From: Clostridia bacterium
GTDB lineage: Bacteria; Bacillota; Clostridia; Oscillospirales; Acutalibacteraceae
Direction of reading: 5' to 3'
NCBI GenBank assembly: GCA_900772705.1
Contig: CAAGRQ010000057.1
Span: 1-11,693, forward strand
DNA length: 11,693 nucleotides
The translations under genes were made by a program, and so were the position numbers. Below are positions 5,022 to 11,693 of the stretch, in pieces; position 1 is the stretch's first letter, and every line of letters begins with the position of its first letter. The notes below the pieces were generated by a model. The model ran no database searches and was not told the origin of the DNA. It saw only the letters and a program-made list of their open reading frames with translations.

Positions 5022-7043
5022 TTATTCCAAAAGTGTTTCGTCTGTCTGTGCCTTTTCCTCAAGATTATTTTGGGTATAGTAATAATCTATGACCGCTCCG
5101 GTAATCTGTGCCGTAGACGAACCGGTACCCGCCGTTTCGATAGCAGAGGCAACGCTGATTTCGGGGTTATCATACGGCGCAAAGGAGATAAGAAAGCCGT
5201 TATTCTTCTTGACACCGTTTACATACACCTGAGAAGTACCCGTCTTACACGCAACAGGAGTTTTAATTTGAAGTGCATTTTGGAAAAGGTTTATACCTAC
5301 CCTTCTCATACCGCCCTTAACGGTTTCAAAGGTTGCGTCGCTGACGCCTGTTTTTTCTTCTACGGTGATATTCGTATCGGTAACGGCACCTGTCGATTTT
5401 GATATGGTGGACTTTACAAAATGAGTTTTATACCTCGTGCCGTTATTTGCCACGGTGGCACAGTAATTTGCCAGTTGAAGCGGAGTGACAAGGTTTTCCG
5501 ACTGTCCGATAGCCGCCTGAACGGTATCGCCGGGATTCCATGTCATATCAAATTTTTTTCTGTATTCCGGTCCTGCCAATATGCCGCTTGCCTCGGGAAT
5601 TTCCACTCCTGTTTTCTGTCCCAAGCCGAAAAGTCTGCCGTACTGATTCATTACATCAATGCCCATAAGACTTGCACAGTTATAATAAAAGACATTACAC
5701 GAATGCTCAAGTGCCTGCTGAACATTAATACTTCCGTGAGCGTCAAGACAACCGAATGTCATCTCGCCCACTCTGTACGAGGCACTGCATGTAAATCTTG
5801 TCTCGGGTGTGATAAAGCCCTCCTCCAACGCCGCAACCGACATAAGCGGCTTAAAGGTTGAACCCGGAGCATATGCGCTCATTGCAAACCTGTTATAAAG
5901 CGGTTTCTTGCTGTTCTTACTGAGTGAATCGTAGTCATCGTAATAATCATTCAAGTCATAGGTCGGATAGTTAGCCGCCGCAAGAATACTTCCGTCGTGA
6001 ATATCCTCTACAACGACCGCACCCGTAGCCTCCGACGAGGTTTTAAGACAGATTTCCCTAAGATTATCCTCGGCAATCTTCTGCATATCCTTATCTATGG
6101 TGAGGACTATCGTATCACCCTGAACCGGCTCCTTCGTGACGGTTTGGGTAACATTTCCCTCTGCATCAATGGTGACGGTCATCTCGCCGCTTGTACCTCT
6201 GAGTTCGCTCTCGCAAGCCGCCTCAATTCCCGACTCGCCTATATCATCGTTAATTCCGTAGCCGCTGTCTTTAAGTTTTTTATACTCGTCACCGTTTATC
6301 TTTCGCACGGTGCCTATAATATGAGCGGCAAGAGAAGAATCTGTGTATGTTCTGTATGCAACTACGCTGACATCCGCTCCGAGATAGAGCGAATTATTTT
6401 CCTTAATCTCGGCAACAGTTTCATCCGAAACATCGTCGGCTATCGTCACGGGATTTGATACGGAAAACAAAAGTCGTGTGAGTTCATATCTGATATTGCC
6501 TATTTCAAGCGCAGTCTTTTCATCGTAGAATTCAAGACCGTATTTTTCCACCATTGCGTCAAAGCAGTTCCTTGCGGTGGCATATGCCTGAACATTGAGC
6601 ATATCCTTGCCTTTCATATTTTTGATATCGGTTTCGTATTTCTCATCATCGCTTTTGTCAAAGAAAACAACCTCGCCCGAAGAATTAAATTTAAGCGGAA
6701 GATTATGAACGTACTCCTCGCCGTTTTTATTGAACAATTCGATAAGACGGACAATAATCTCGTTTCTCTCGTCATTATCCTTTGCGGAAGGATAATATGC
6801 GGCGTTCAAAACAATACTGTTACCCTTTCTGTTTGTAACGAGAACATTGCCGTTTCTGTCAACTATATCTCCACGAGCCGCCTCTATGGGCACGGTATAA
6901 GTCTTTACCGCACTGCTTTGAGCAATATAGTAATCGTTATTCTTCACTTGAATATTATATAAATCCGCACCGAAGCCGAACATCACGGCAACGACCAAAA
7001 TAACGGCGATAATCGTTCTTGCACTTTTATATCTCTTACCCAA
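5022..7043 (-). CDS. mrdA: Penicillin-binding protein 2, class B transpeptidase
   Basis: This enzyme cross-links peptidoglycan during lateral wall growth, anchored in the membrane with its catalytic domain outside. The 673 residues hold one N-terminal membrane anchor (about 10-28), the class B pedestal motif ARGDIVDRNGNVL (56-68), a dimerisation/linker region (about 70-300) and the transpeptidase domain (about 310-655). All three active-site motifs are present: S395-T-F-K398 with the acylated serine, S448-C-N450, and K600-T-G602. The AIGQSENLVTPLQLA stretch (511-525) is typical of PBP2/PBP3 enzymes. Placement directly after mreBCD points to the elongation enzyme (PBP2/PbpA/PBPH group) rather than the division enzyme. 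Translation starts at TTG (7043), supported by AAGGAG 7 bases upstream; the next in-frame ATG would remove most of the anchor. It is the last gene of the mre operon. Confidence 0.95.
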   Translation of the reverse strand: MGKRYKSARTIIAVILVVAVMFGFGADLYNIQVKNNDYYIAQSSAVKTYTVPIEAARGDIVDRNGNVLVTNRKGNSIVLNAAYYPSAKDNDERNEIIVRLIELFNKNGEEYVHNLPLKFNSSGEVVFFDKSDDEKYETDIKNMKGKDMLNVQAYATARNCFDAMVEKYGLEFYDEKTALEIGNIRYELTRLLFSVSNPVTIADDVSDETVAEIKENNSLYLGADVSVVAYRTYTDSSLAAHIIGTVRKINGDEYKKLKDSGYGINDDIGESGIEAACESELRGTSGEMTVTIDAEGNVTQTVTKEPVQGDTIVLTIDKDMQKIAEDNLREICLKTSSEATGAVVVEDIHDGSILAAANYPTYDLNDYYDDYDSLSKNSKKPLYNRFAMSAYAPGSTFKPLMSVAALEEGFITPETRFTCSASYRVGEMTFGCLDAHGSINVQQALEHSCNVFYYNCASLMGIDVMNQYGRLFGLGQKTGVEIPEASGILAGPEYRKKFDMTWNPGDTVQAAIGQSENLVTPLQLANYCATVANNGTRYKTHFVKSTISKSTGAVTDTNITVEEKTGVSDATFETVKGGMRRVGINLFQNALQIKTPVACKTGTSQVYVNGVKKNNGFLISFAPYDNPEISVASAIETAGTGSSTAQITGAVIDYYYTQNNLEEKAQTDETLLE

Positions 7044-7078
7044 AGCGACTCTCCTTTCTGCAAAATTAAAAACAAAAA

Positions 7079-7591
7079 TTACTCCTTATTCAGTTTCCTT
7101 TTCAGCGGAGTAAAGATAAAATCCAAAATTATTCCCACAACGGCGGAATAAATAAACGACGGAAAATAAAATGAAAGCAGTGCCTGAGTACCGCCCGACT
7201 TTTTTGCTCCGACAAAGAGGAGCCAATAAAGAAAAGTATAAAGCATACACGCAAACGCCGCTGTCACCACACGCACCCAAAAAGTTTCACGCAAGATATG
7301 TGACAGCAAAAGCGAAGCGGCATAACAAAACACCGTAAAAAACACCGCATTAAACGCCGTATTTTCAGCCGCCACACTGTCCCACAGCACACCTGCGAAA
7401 AGTCCGAGCAGAGCCGCCGCCTTTTCGTCCTCACCCAAAGTGAGCAAAACCGCACCGGGTATTAAAAAGAAGCATCTTGCTCCGTTTATTTCAAACCATG
7501 AAGCGCAAACATTCTGAATAAGAGAGAGCACAACAATTACGGCGCAGTATATCAAATATTTAGTTGTCTTTTCTTTCTTAGTCAGTTCCAT
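7079..7591 (-). CDS. mreD: Rod shape-determining protein MreD
   Basis: MreD is a small polytopic membrane protein of the elongasome and works with MreC and the PBP2/RodA synthase. This 170-residue form is highly hydrophobic, with about six likely membrane segments (near 12-31, 39-53, 57-74, 79-98, 104-127 and 141-163) and a basic C-terminal end. The GLFAGVLWD stretch (63-71) matches the G-x-x-x-G-x-x-W-D pattern typical of MreD. Sequence conservation in this family is low, so the position between mreC and the PBP2 gene carries much of the weight. I chose the ATG at 7591, with a weak GAGTG site; an in-frame TTG at 7603 would add four residues but lacks a ribosome site. It lies 21 bases after the mreC stop and 35 bases before the PBP2 start. 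Confidence 0.9.
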   Translation of the reverse strand: MELTKKEKTTKYLIYCAVIVVLSLIQNVCASWFEINGARCFFLIPGAVLLTLGEDEKAAALLGLFAGVLWDSVAAENTAFNAVFFTVFCYAASLLLSHILRETFWVRVVTAAFACMLYTFLYWLLFVGAKKSGGTQALLSFYFPSFIYSAVVGIILDFIFTPLKRKLNKE

Positions 7592-7612
7592 AAAATCACT
7601 CAACAGTAAATA

Positions 7613-8440
7613 CTAAAAATCCGTAAGTACAAAGCAGGTATTGATGTTATCCGCATCAACACCGGGTTTAATTACGGCATAAGACGATATGTCTGTGGAC
7701 TCATCGTCTATTTCATCAACCGTTCCGATAATCAAGCCTTTTGGCATATTTCCGCCGACTCCCGCCGTACAGATAATAGCCTCGTATGTAATGGCGGTAG
7801 ACGAATCCAAGTTAGCCATCTTACATTTATTTTCTGCGGCAAGAGCGGGAGTACCCGTAACATAGGATATTTCACCCGAAATAAGTTCGTAAGCCGAAAC
7901 ATTAAAATGAGAATCCAAAACGGTTTGCACCACGCTGTAGGTGGGATAAACTTTGTCTATCACGCCGACAAGATATTTTCCGTAAAGCACGGCGTCGCCC
8001 TTTTTGACTCCGTTTGCAGAGCCCTTGGAAATCGTAAACGACTTATATATATCCGCACTGTCTCGGGCTATAACCGAAGCCTCGACAAACTCAAAATCCT
8101 TATTTTCCTCTTTAAGTCCGAGAAATTCCTTATAAAGTTCATTTTGCTTTTTCAGATTTTCGTAATCCACAAGTTCGGATTGCAACTCACCGACTTGATT
8201 TTGCAAATCGGAGATTTCCTTTTCGTACTGGGCGTCGCCTTTTACATTTCCCGCAATTTTATCCACTCCGTTCGCAATCTTCTGTGCAACATAGTGGCAG
8301 GGAGTAAAGACAGTGCCGACAACCGTGGACTGAGCCGATTCACCGTGTCCGTTAGCCGCCGCAATCAGCGCACCCAAAAGCAAAAATCCCACTATAGCCG
8401 CAACCAGCTTAAAGGGTCTGCTCTTAAAAATACTTTTCAT
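7613..8440 (-). CDS. mreC: Rod shape-determining protein MreC
   Basis: MreC is a bitopic scaffold of the elongation complex that binds and activates PBP2 outside the membrane. The 275 residues show a short basic cytoplasmic start, one membrane helix (about 10-29), a coiled coil (about 70-105, with the LQNQVGELQSEL stretch) and the two beta-rich subdomains (about 118-275). GVGGNMPKGLIIGTV (227-241) matches the conserved family stretch near the C-terminus. The length is typical. The ribosome site before the ATG is weak (GTGGTG), and the gene begins 26 bases after the mreB stop, which fits operon expression. Confidence 0.95.
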   Translation of the reverse strand: MKSIFKSRPFKLVAAIVGFLLLGALIAAANGHGESAQSTVVGTVFTPCHYVAQKIANGVDKIAGNVKGDAQYEKEISDLQNQVGELQSELVDYENLKKQNELYKEFLGLKEENKDFEFVEASVIARDSADIYKSFTISKGSANGVKKGDAVLYGKYLVGVIDKVYPTYSVVQTVLDSHFNVSAYELISGEISYVTGTPALAAENKCKMANLDSSTAITYEAIICTAGVGGNMPKGLIIGTVDEIDDESTDISSYAVIKPGVDADNINTCFVLTDF

Positions 8441-8466
8441 AAAGACACCACTTAACCAAAACTGAA

Positions 8467-9447
8467 TTATTTTGCTCTTCTTAATTTAACAGATGTTCCC
8501 AATGCTACGCAGTCATTGAAATTTTCGGGAACAATAACAGGTATGCCTATCTCTTCTTCTATAAGTTTCGGCAAACCTCTGAGTTGGCTCGCACCGCCGG
8601 TAAGGTATATACCCCTGTCGATAATATCGGACGCAAGTTCCGGAAGGGTAACCTCCAAAGTTTCCTTAATAACTGCGATAATCTGACTCACGGGCTCCTG
8701 CAAAACATATCTCACATCAGCCGAAGTAATCTCCACGCTGCCCGGAAGACCGTCTGCAAGATTTCTGCCTCTTACTTCCATCGCCGCCTCGCCGTCATAT
8801 TCCGCCGCCGAACCGAGTTTAAGTTTAATATCCTCGGCGGTTCTCTCGCCGATAAGAAGATTATGATTCTTTCTCATATAAGAAACGATTGCCTCGTCCA
8901 TAGCCTCGCCGCCGACCTTAATACTGTTACAGCAGGCAATACCGCCGAGAGACAGCACCGCAACATCGCAGGTACCGCCGCCGATGTCTATAATCATTGA
9001 GCCCGTTGCCTCATAAACAGGAAGTCCGACACCCAAAGCCGCCGCCATTGACGATTCGATAAGTTCAACCTCCTGAGCACCCGCCGAGCGAACGGCATCC
9101 TCAACGGCTCTGCGTTCAACTTCGGTAACATCAGACGGAACGCTGATAACAACTCTGGTCTTTGTAAAAATGTTCTTTGTAGACGAACGATACATAAAAT
9201 CGTGGAGCATATCGGCAGTCATATCAAAGTCCGCAATAACTCCGTCACGCATCGGGCGAACGGCGACTATCGAACCGGGGGTTCTGCCTATCATATTTTT
9301 AGCCTCATTACCCGTTGCAAGTACTCGCTTTGACTTAACATCAACAGCGACAACGGACGGCTCATTGATAATAATATGTCCTTTTTTGTCGGCAACTCTG
9401 GTATTCGATGTACCCAAATCAATGCCTATATCTCTGGAAAAAAGCAT
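8467..9447 (-). CDS. mreB: Actin-like cell-shape protein MreB
   Basis: MreB forms ATP-dependent membrane-bound filaments that orient the wall-elongation machinery. The 326-residue protein has the actin-fold nucleotide site: phosphate-1 loop D10-LGTSNT-16, phosphate-2 loop D154-IGGGTCD-161, and the adenosine motif with TGGAS (283-287). The N-terminal MLFSRD extension before the first strand is short and may help membrane contact. Length is slightly below the usual 335-345, with a short C-terminus ending in a basic cluster. The ribosome site is weak. It is the first gene after a good promoter. Clostridia may carry several MreB paralogues (MreB, Mbl, MreBH), so only the link to mreCD fixes the name. 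Confidence 0.96.
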   Translation of the reverse strand: MLFSRDIGIDLGTSNTRVADKKGHIIINEPSVVAVDVKSKRVLATGNEAKNMIGRTPGSIVAVRPMRDGVIADFDMTADMLHDFMYRSSTKNIFTKTRVVISVPSDVTEVERRAVEDAVRSAGAQEVELIESSMAAALGVGLPVYEATGSMIIDIGGGTCDVAVLSLGGIACCNSIKVGGEAMDEAIVSYMRKNHNLLIGERTAEDIKLKLGSAAEYDGEAAMEVRGRNLADGLPGSVEITSADVRYVLQEPVSQIIAVIKETLEVTLPELASDIIDRGIYLTGGASQLRGLPKLIEEEIGIPVIVPENFNDCVALGTSVKLRRAK

Positions 9448-9489
9448 AAATAATTCCCGCTTTCATTAAAATCTCGTATGTAATTATTT

Positions 9490-9518
9490 ATTATATAATA
9501 TAAGTACAATAATCTCAA
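9490..9518 (-). promoter_or_regulatory. Promoter of the mreBCD-PBP2 operon
   Basis: TTGAGA (9518-9513), a 17-base spacer, and a perfect TATAAT (9495-9490) give a predicted leader of about 35 bases before mreB. A consensus TTGACA occurs further upstream (9550-9545), but only a poor -10 follows it. Confidence 0.8.
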
Positions 9519-9558
9519 CAAGATATTTGAAAAATTAATAATTTTGTCAAATAATACA

Positions 9559-9612
9559 AAAATAAAAACAGACGATACAAATTTGCTGTTAAAAGTAAAA
9601 TGTATCGTCTGT
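9559..9612 (-). terminator. Rho-independent terminator after the GPH-family gene
   Basis: A perfect 12-bp stem (ACAGACGATACA / TGTATCGTCTGT, at 9612-9601 and 9579-9568) encloses a 21-base loop, and a T-rich tract (TTTTATTTTTG) follows on the minus strand. It starts 12 bases after the stop codon and separates this gene from the mre operon. Confidence 0.9.
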
Positions 9613-9624
9613 AAATTTGTGGTT

Positions 9625-11592
9625 TTATGCCTCAACCGTCTCGATAATCTCCGACTCGGATTCAAACATCTCATCCCAATGGGAATAATACTCAACCTGC
9701 TTCAAAAGTTTACGAGCCTGAATATAATCATATGCCTTTTTATGAAACGCATCAAGTTCCTTTGACGCTTCTTTAAGCCTTGCCGATTTAAGCTGTGCCT
9801 GTTCTTTTGTATCCTCCGGCAATGCGTTAGCCTCGTTATATTTGTCCATGGTAGGCTCACTAATACCGTAAAGTTCCTCAACGCTGTGTGAGAGAAGTTC
9901 CTCTGCTTTTTTAACCTTAGCCGCCATCTTCGGTTGATTAAAGCGTTCTTTTTCGTTGGCAACGATTTCAAGAGACTGAATTTTGCTCTTCAGTTTTTTA
10001 CGCTCTTTGCCCGTTGCATTTACATATTCCGCCTTGCTTTTTTCAAGGCTTTCAAGCGAGTCGGCGTAAATTTTCTTTGCCTGCTCAAGTTCACCGTCCG
10101 AAAGCGAATCGGTGGCGTAATCCTCAAGTGCGGCACGGATTTTAAGCACCTTAATATGCGAGTCGTGCTGTTCTTCCGTAAGAGTATACATAGTAATAAA
10201 CGGAATAAGTGCAAGCACATAACCAACAAGAGCAATCACAATCATACCCCTTGAAAGAGGCTCACGGAATGAGAGTTTATACAAATCGTCATAATTATCG
10301 CTCAAACCAAAGTAGTTCTGCATAATAACGGTTTGAAGCAGATAAGTTACGCCCATAGAAATAAACGTACCTATAATGCCCACAAACTGTCCCATAAGTC
10401 CCTCTAATCTTTCACCCGTTTTGTACTGCTGATAGTCCAAAACATCGGCATTCATCGCACCGTCGGCAATAAGAGTAAAAGTGTTAAAAAATCCTCTGAG
10501 CCAAACAAATACATAAAGCACCCAAATATGTTCAATACAGAAATACATTCCTACCAAACAAAAGATATTTGCGACCATATACATAATGTAGTAATTTCTC
10601 TTTCCGATTTTACGAATAAGAAACGGCGCAAGAAACATAGCCGGAGTAGCGGCGGCGCCGAACACCGTCATAAGCGTACCGTTCATAACGCCTTGCTGCT
10701 CGGTAGTAAGATTAAGAGCATCTTTAATTCCGTAATAAAAATACCATGTTGTGATATTACCTGCACCTGCCGTAAGCAAAATAAACCAAGAGGTAAGCGA
10801 GCGTGCCCACTGATATTTATTTGCAATTCCTGCCGCAATCCCCTTAAAAAACGGCACTTTCGGAGTATAGTCCTTTGATACGATAATCCTCTCTTTGGTA
10901 CCCGTATAACTGAGAATTCCAATCAACGCACCACCGATACCGAAAATAGGCATAATAACTCTGTATGCACCGATATGTTCAAGACCGCCCGTATAACCTG
11001 CGATAATAGGAACTACAAAGCCCATTATACTCGGCGAAAGCGAATAAATAAAAGTAGAAACGGTGATAATATCCGCACGTTCCGTTGAGTTGGGACTCAT
11101 TACCTGAACCAGCGTTGCGTAAGCCTGGTCGTAAAACGGATAACAAAGCTGAAGAAGCATATATGTAACGAATAAAGTCCAAAGCCTTTGATTATAAGAC
11201 ATAGTCTCAAACGGTAAAAAGGCAAAAATCGTAATCAAAACACCAGACGGAATACCCGTATAGAGAAGATACGGTCGGAATTTGCCCTTACTGCTTCTTG
11301 TGTTATCAATTATGTATCCTCTCAAAGGGCCTAAAAACAAACCGATAACCGTTGCGATAATATTCAGCTTAACAAGGTCACCGTTTCTTAGACCCAGCGC
11401 AGAGCCTGCAAGCAAACTTGTTGCCGAAAGTCCAATGTAATAAATAGTGAAAATAACAGATTTTACGCCTATACCGCCTACGCTGTATGCAAGAATTTCT
11501 TTATACGGAACATATCTGCCCTCGGGAGGTTTGCTCCAATGCTCTTTTACGGACGATATTGTGCCCTTTATTTTTTCGCCTGATATTTTCAT
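9625..11592 (-). CDS. GPH-family (MelB-like) MFS protein with long helical C-terminal tail
   Basis: The first 475 residues look like the glycoside-pentoside-hexuronide:cation symporter family, which usually imports sugars or glycosides with Na+ or H+ and has 12 membrane helices. Family marks are DNTRSSKGKFRPYLL (96-110) after helix II and NADVLDYQQYKTGERLEG (381-398) in the central-to-late region. Two things are odd. The helix II stretch corresponding to MelB WDAINDP reads IGLFLGP (84 and 88 are Gly), so both cation-binding aspartates are absent. And residues about 475-655 form a charged, Lys/Glu/Leu-rich, probably helical or coiled-coil cytoplasmic tail, making the protein about 180 residues longer than ordinary members. 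AAGGGG lies 5 bases before the ATG. It has its own promoter and terminator, with no sugar-hydrolase neighbour to indicate a substrate. It may be an uncoupled transporter, an exporter or a sensor-like relative. Confidence 0.85.
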   Translation of the reverse strand: MKISGEKIKGTISSVKEHWSKPPEGRYVPYKEILAYSVGGIGVKSVIFTIYYIGLSATSLLAGSALGLRNGDLVKLNIIATVIGLFLGPLRGYIIDNTRSSKGKFRPYLLYTGIPSGVLITIFAFLPFETMSYNQRLWTLFVTYMLLQLCYPFYDQAYATLVQVMSPNSTERADIITVSTFIYSLSPSIMGFVVPIIAGYTGGLEHIGAYRVIMPIFGIGGALIGILSYTGTKERIIVSKDYTPKVPFFKGIAAGIANKYQWARSLTSWFILLTAGAGNITTWYFYYGIKDALNLTTEQQGVMNGTLMTVFGAAATPAMFLAPFLIRKIGKRNYYIMYMVANIFCLVGMYFCIEHIWVLYVFVWLRGFFNTFTLIADGAMNADVLDYQQYKTGERLEGLMGQFVGIIGTFISMGVTYLLQTVIMQNYFGLSDNYDDLYKLSFREPLSRGMIVIALVGYVLALIPFITMYTLTEEQHDSHIKVLKIRAALEDYATDSLSDGELEQAKKIYADSLESLEKSKAEYVNATGKERKKLKSKIQSLEIVANEKERFNQPKMAAKVKKAEELLSHSVEELYGISEPTMDKYNEANALPEDTKEQAQLKSARLKEASKELDAFHKKAYDYIQARKLLKQVEYYSHWDEMFESESEIIETVEA

Positions 11593-11641
11593 TGTTACCC
11601 CTTTATGAAACGCTGTATTTGCAATGCACGGTTTCTGTAAA

Positions 11642-11670
11642 ATTATAACATATCAGATACTTAATATCAA
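11642..11670 (-). promoter_or_regulatory. Promoter of the GPH-family gene
   Basis: TTGATA (11670-11665), a 17-base spacer, and a perfect TATAAT (11647-11642) give a leader of about 43 bases. This is one of the best sigma-A matches in the window. Confidence 0.8.
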
Positions 11671-11693
11671 TAATTTTTTGTATAAATTTAATA

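Noticed and set aside
5421..6458. Two plus-strand open frames of about 150 codons
   Set aside because: They are antisense to the PBP2 transpeptidase domain and linker, are rich in residues typical of shadow frames, and lack ribosome sites.
7592..7603. Longer MreD starting at TTG 7603
   Set aside because: No ribosome site precedes the TTG, while ATG 7591 has a weak one and fits the family start.
11593..11640. Catabolite-repression (cre) site near TGAAACGCTG before the GPH-family gene
   Set aside because: The spacing between TG and CG is one base short of the cre consensus and the right half does not match.

Overview
The window looks like a chromosomal housekeeping segment from a low-to-mid GC anaerobic Firmicute, most likely class Clostridia in the Oscillospiraceae/Ruminococcus neighbourhood. 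Three things suggest this: strong GGAGG-type ribosome sites with sigma-A-like promoters, a HisRS with the cysteine-rich insertion common in clostridial enzymes, and the mreBCD-PBP2 cluster followed by a methylglyoxal-synthase-family gene. The assignment to a family is inference. Every convincing gene is on the minus strand, so transcription runs from high to low coordinates.

In transcription order: (1) 11693-9559 is a monocistronic unit, with a promoter at 11642-11670, a GPH-family (MelB-like) membrane protein carrying a long helical C-terminal tail, and a rho-independent terminator. (2) 9518-5022 is the cell-shape operon, with a promoter at 9490-9518, then mreB, mreC, mreD and a class B penicillin-binding protein of the PBP2 type. 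Together these build and steer the lateral-wall peptidoglycan machine. (3) 4991-690 is a second unit, with a promoter at 4960-4991, then a methylglyoxal-synthase-family gene (mgsA), hisS, aspS and the 5'-deoxynucleotidase gene yfbR. hisS/aspS and aspS/yfbR overlap by 8 and 11 bases, and a terminator follows directly after yfbR. (4) 684-1 has a promoter, an unusually long imperfect palindrome, a UUCG-loop terminator hairpin touching the Shine-Dalgarno sequence, and then the 5' part of a gene for a zinc-ribbon membrane protein that leaves the window at base 1.

Most of the window is ordinary core biology. Three places deserve attention. The MgsA homologue lacks the aspartate known as the catalytic base (Gly at residue 60), and a second conserved active-site aspartate is Asn. 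The GPH-family protein has glycines where MelB has its two cation-binding aspartates, plus about 180 extra C-terminal residues. The roughly 190-base leader before the zinc-ribbon gene looks like a structured 5' region with a built-in terminator, or a small RNA, and I cannot match it to a known riboswitch class.

No tRNA, rRNA, CRISPR array, transposase, phage gene or defence system was seen. Apart from the leader, which is annotated, there is no gene-free stretch longer than about 180 bases.
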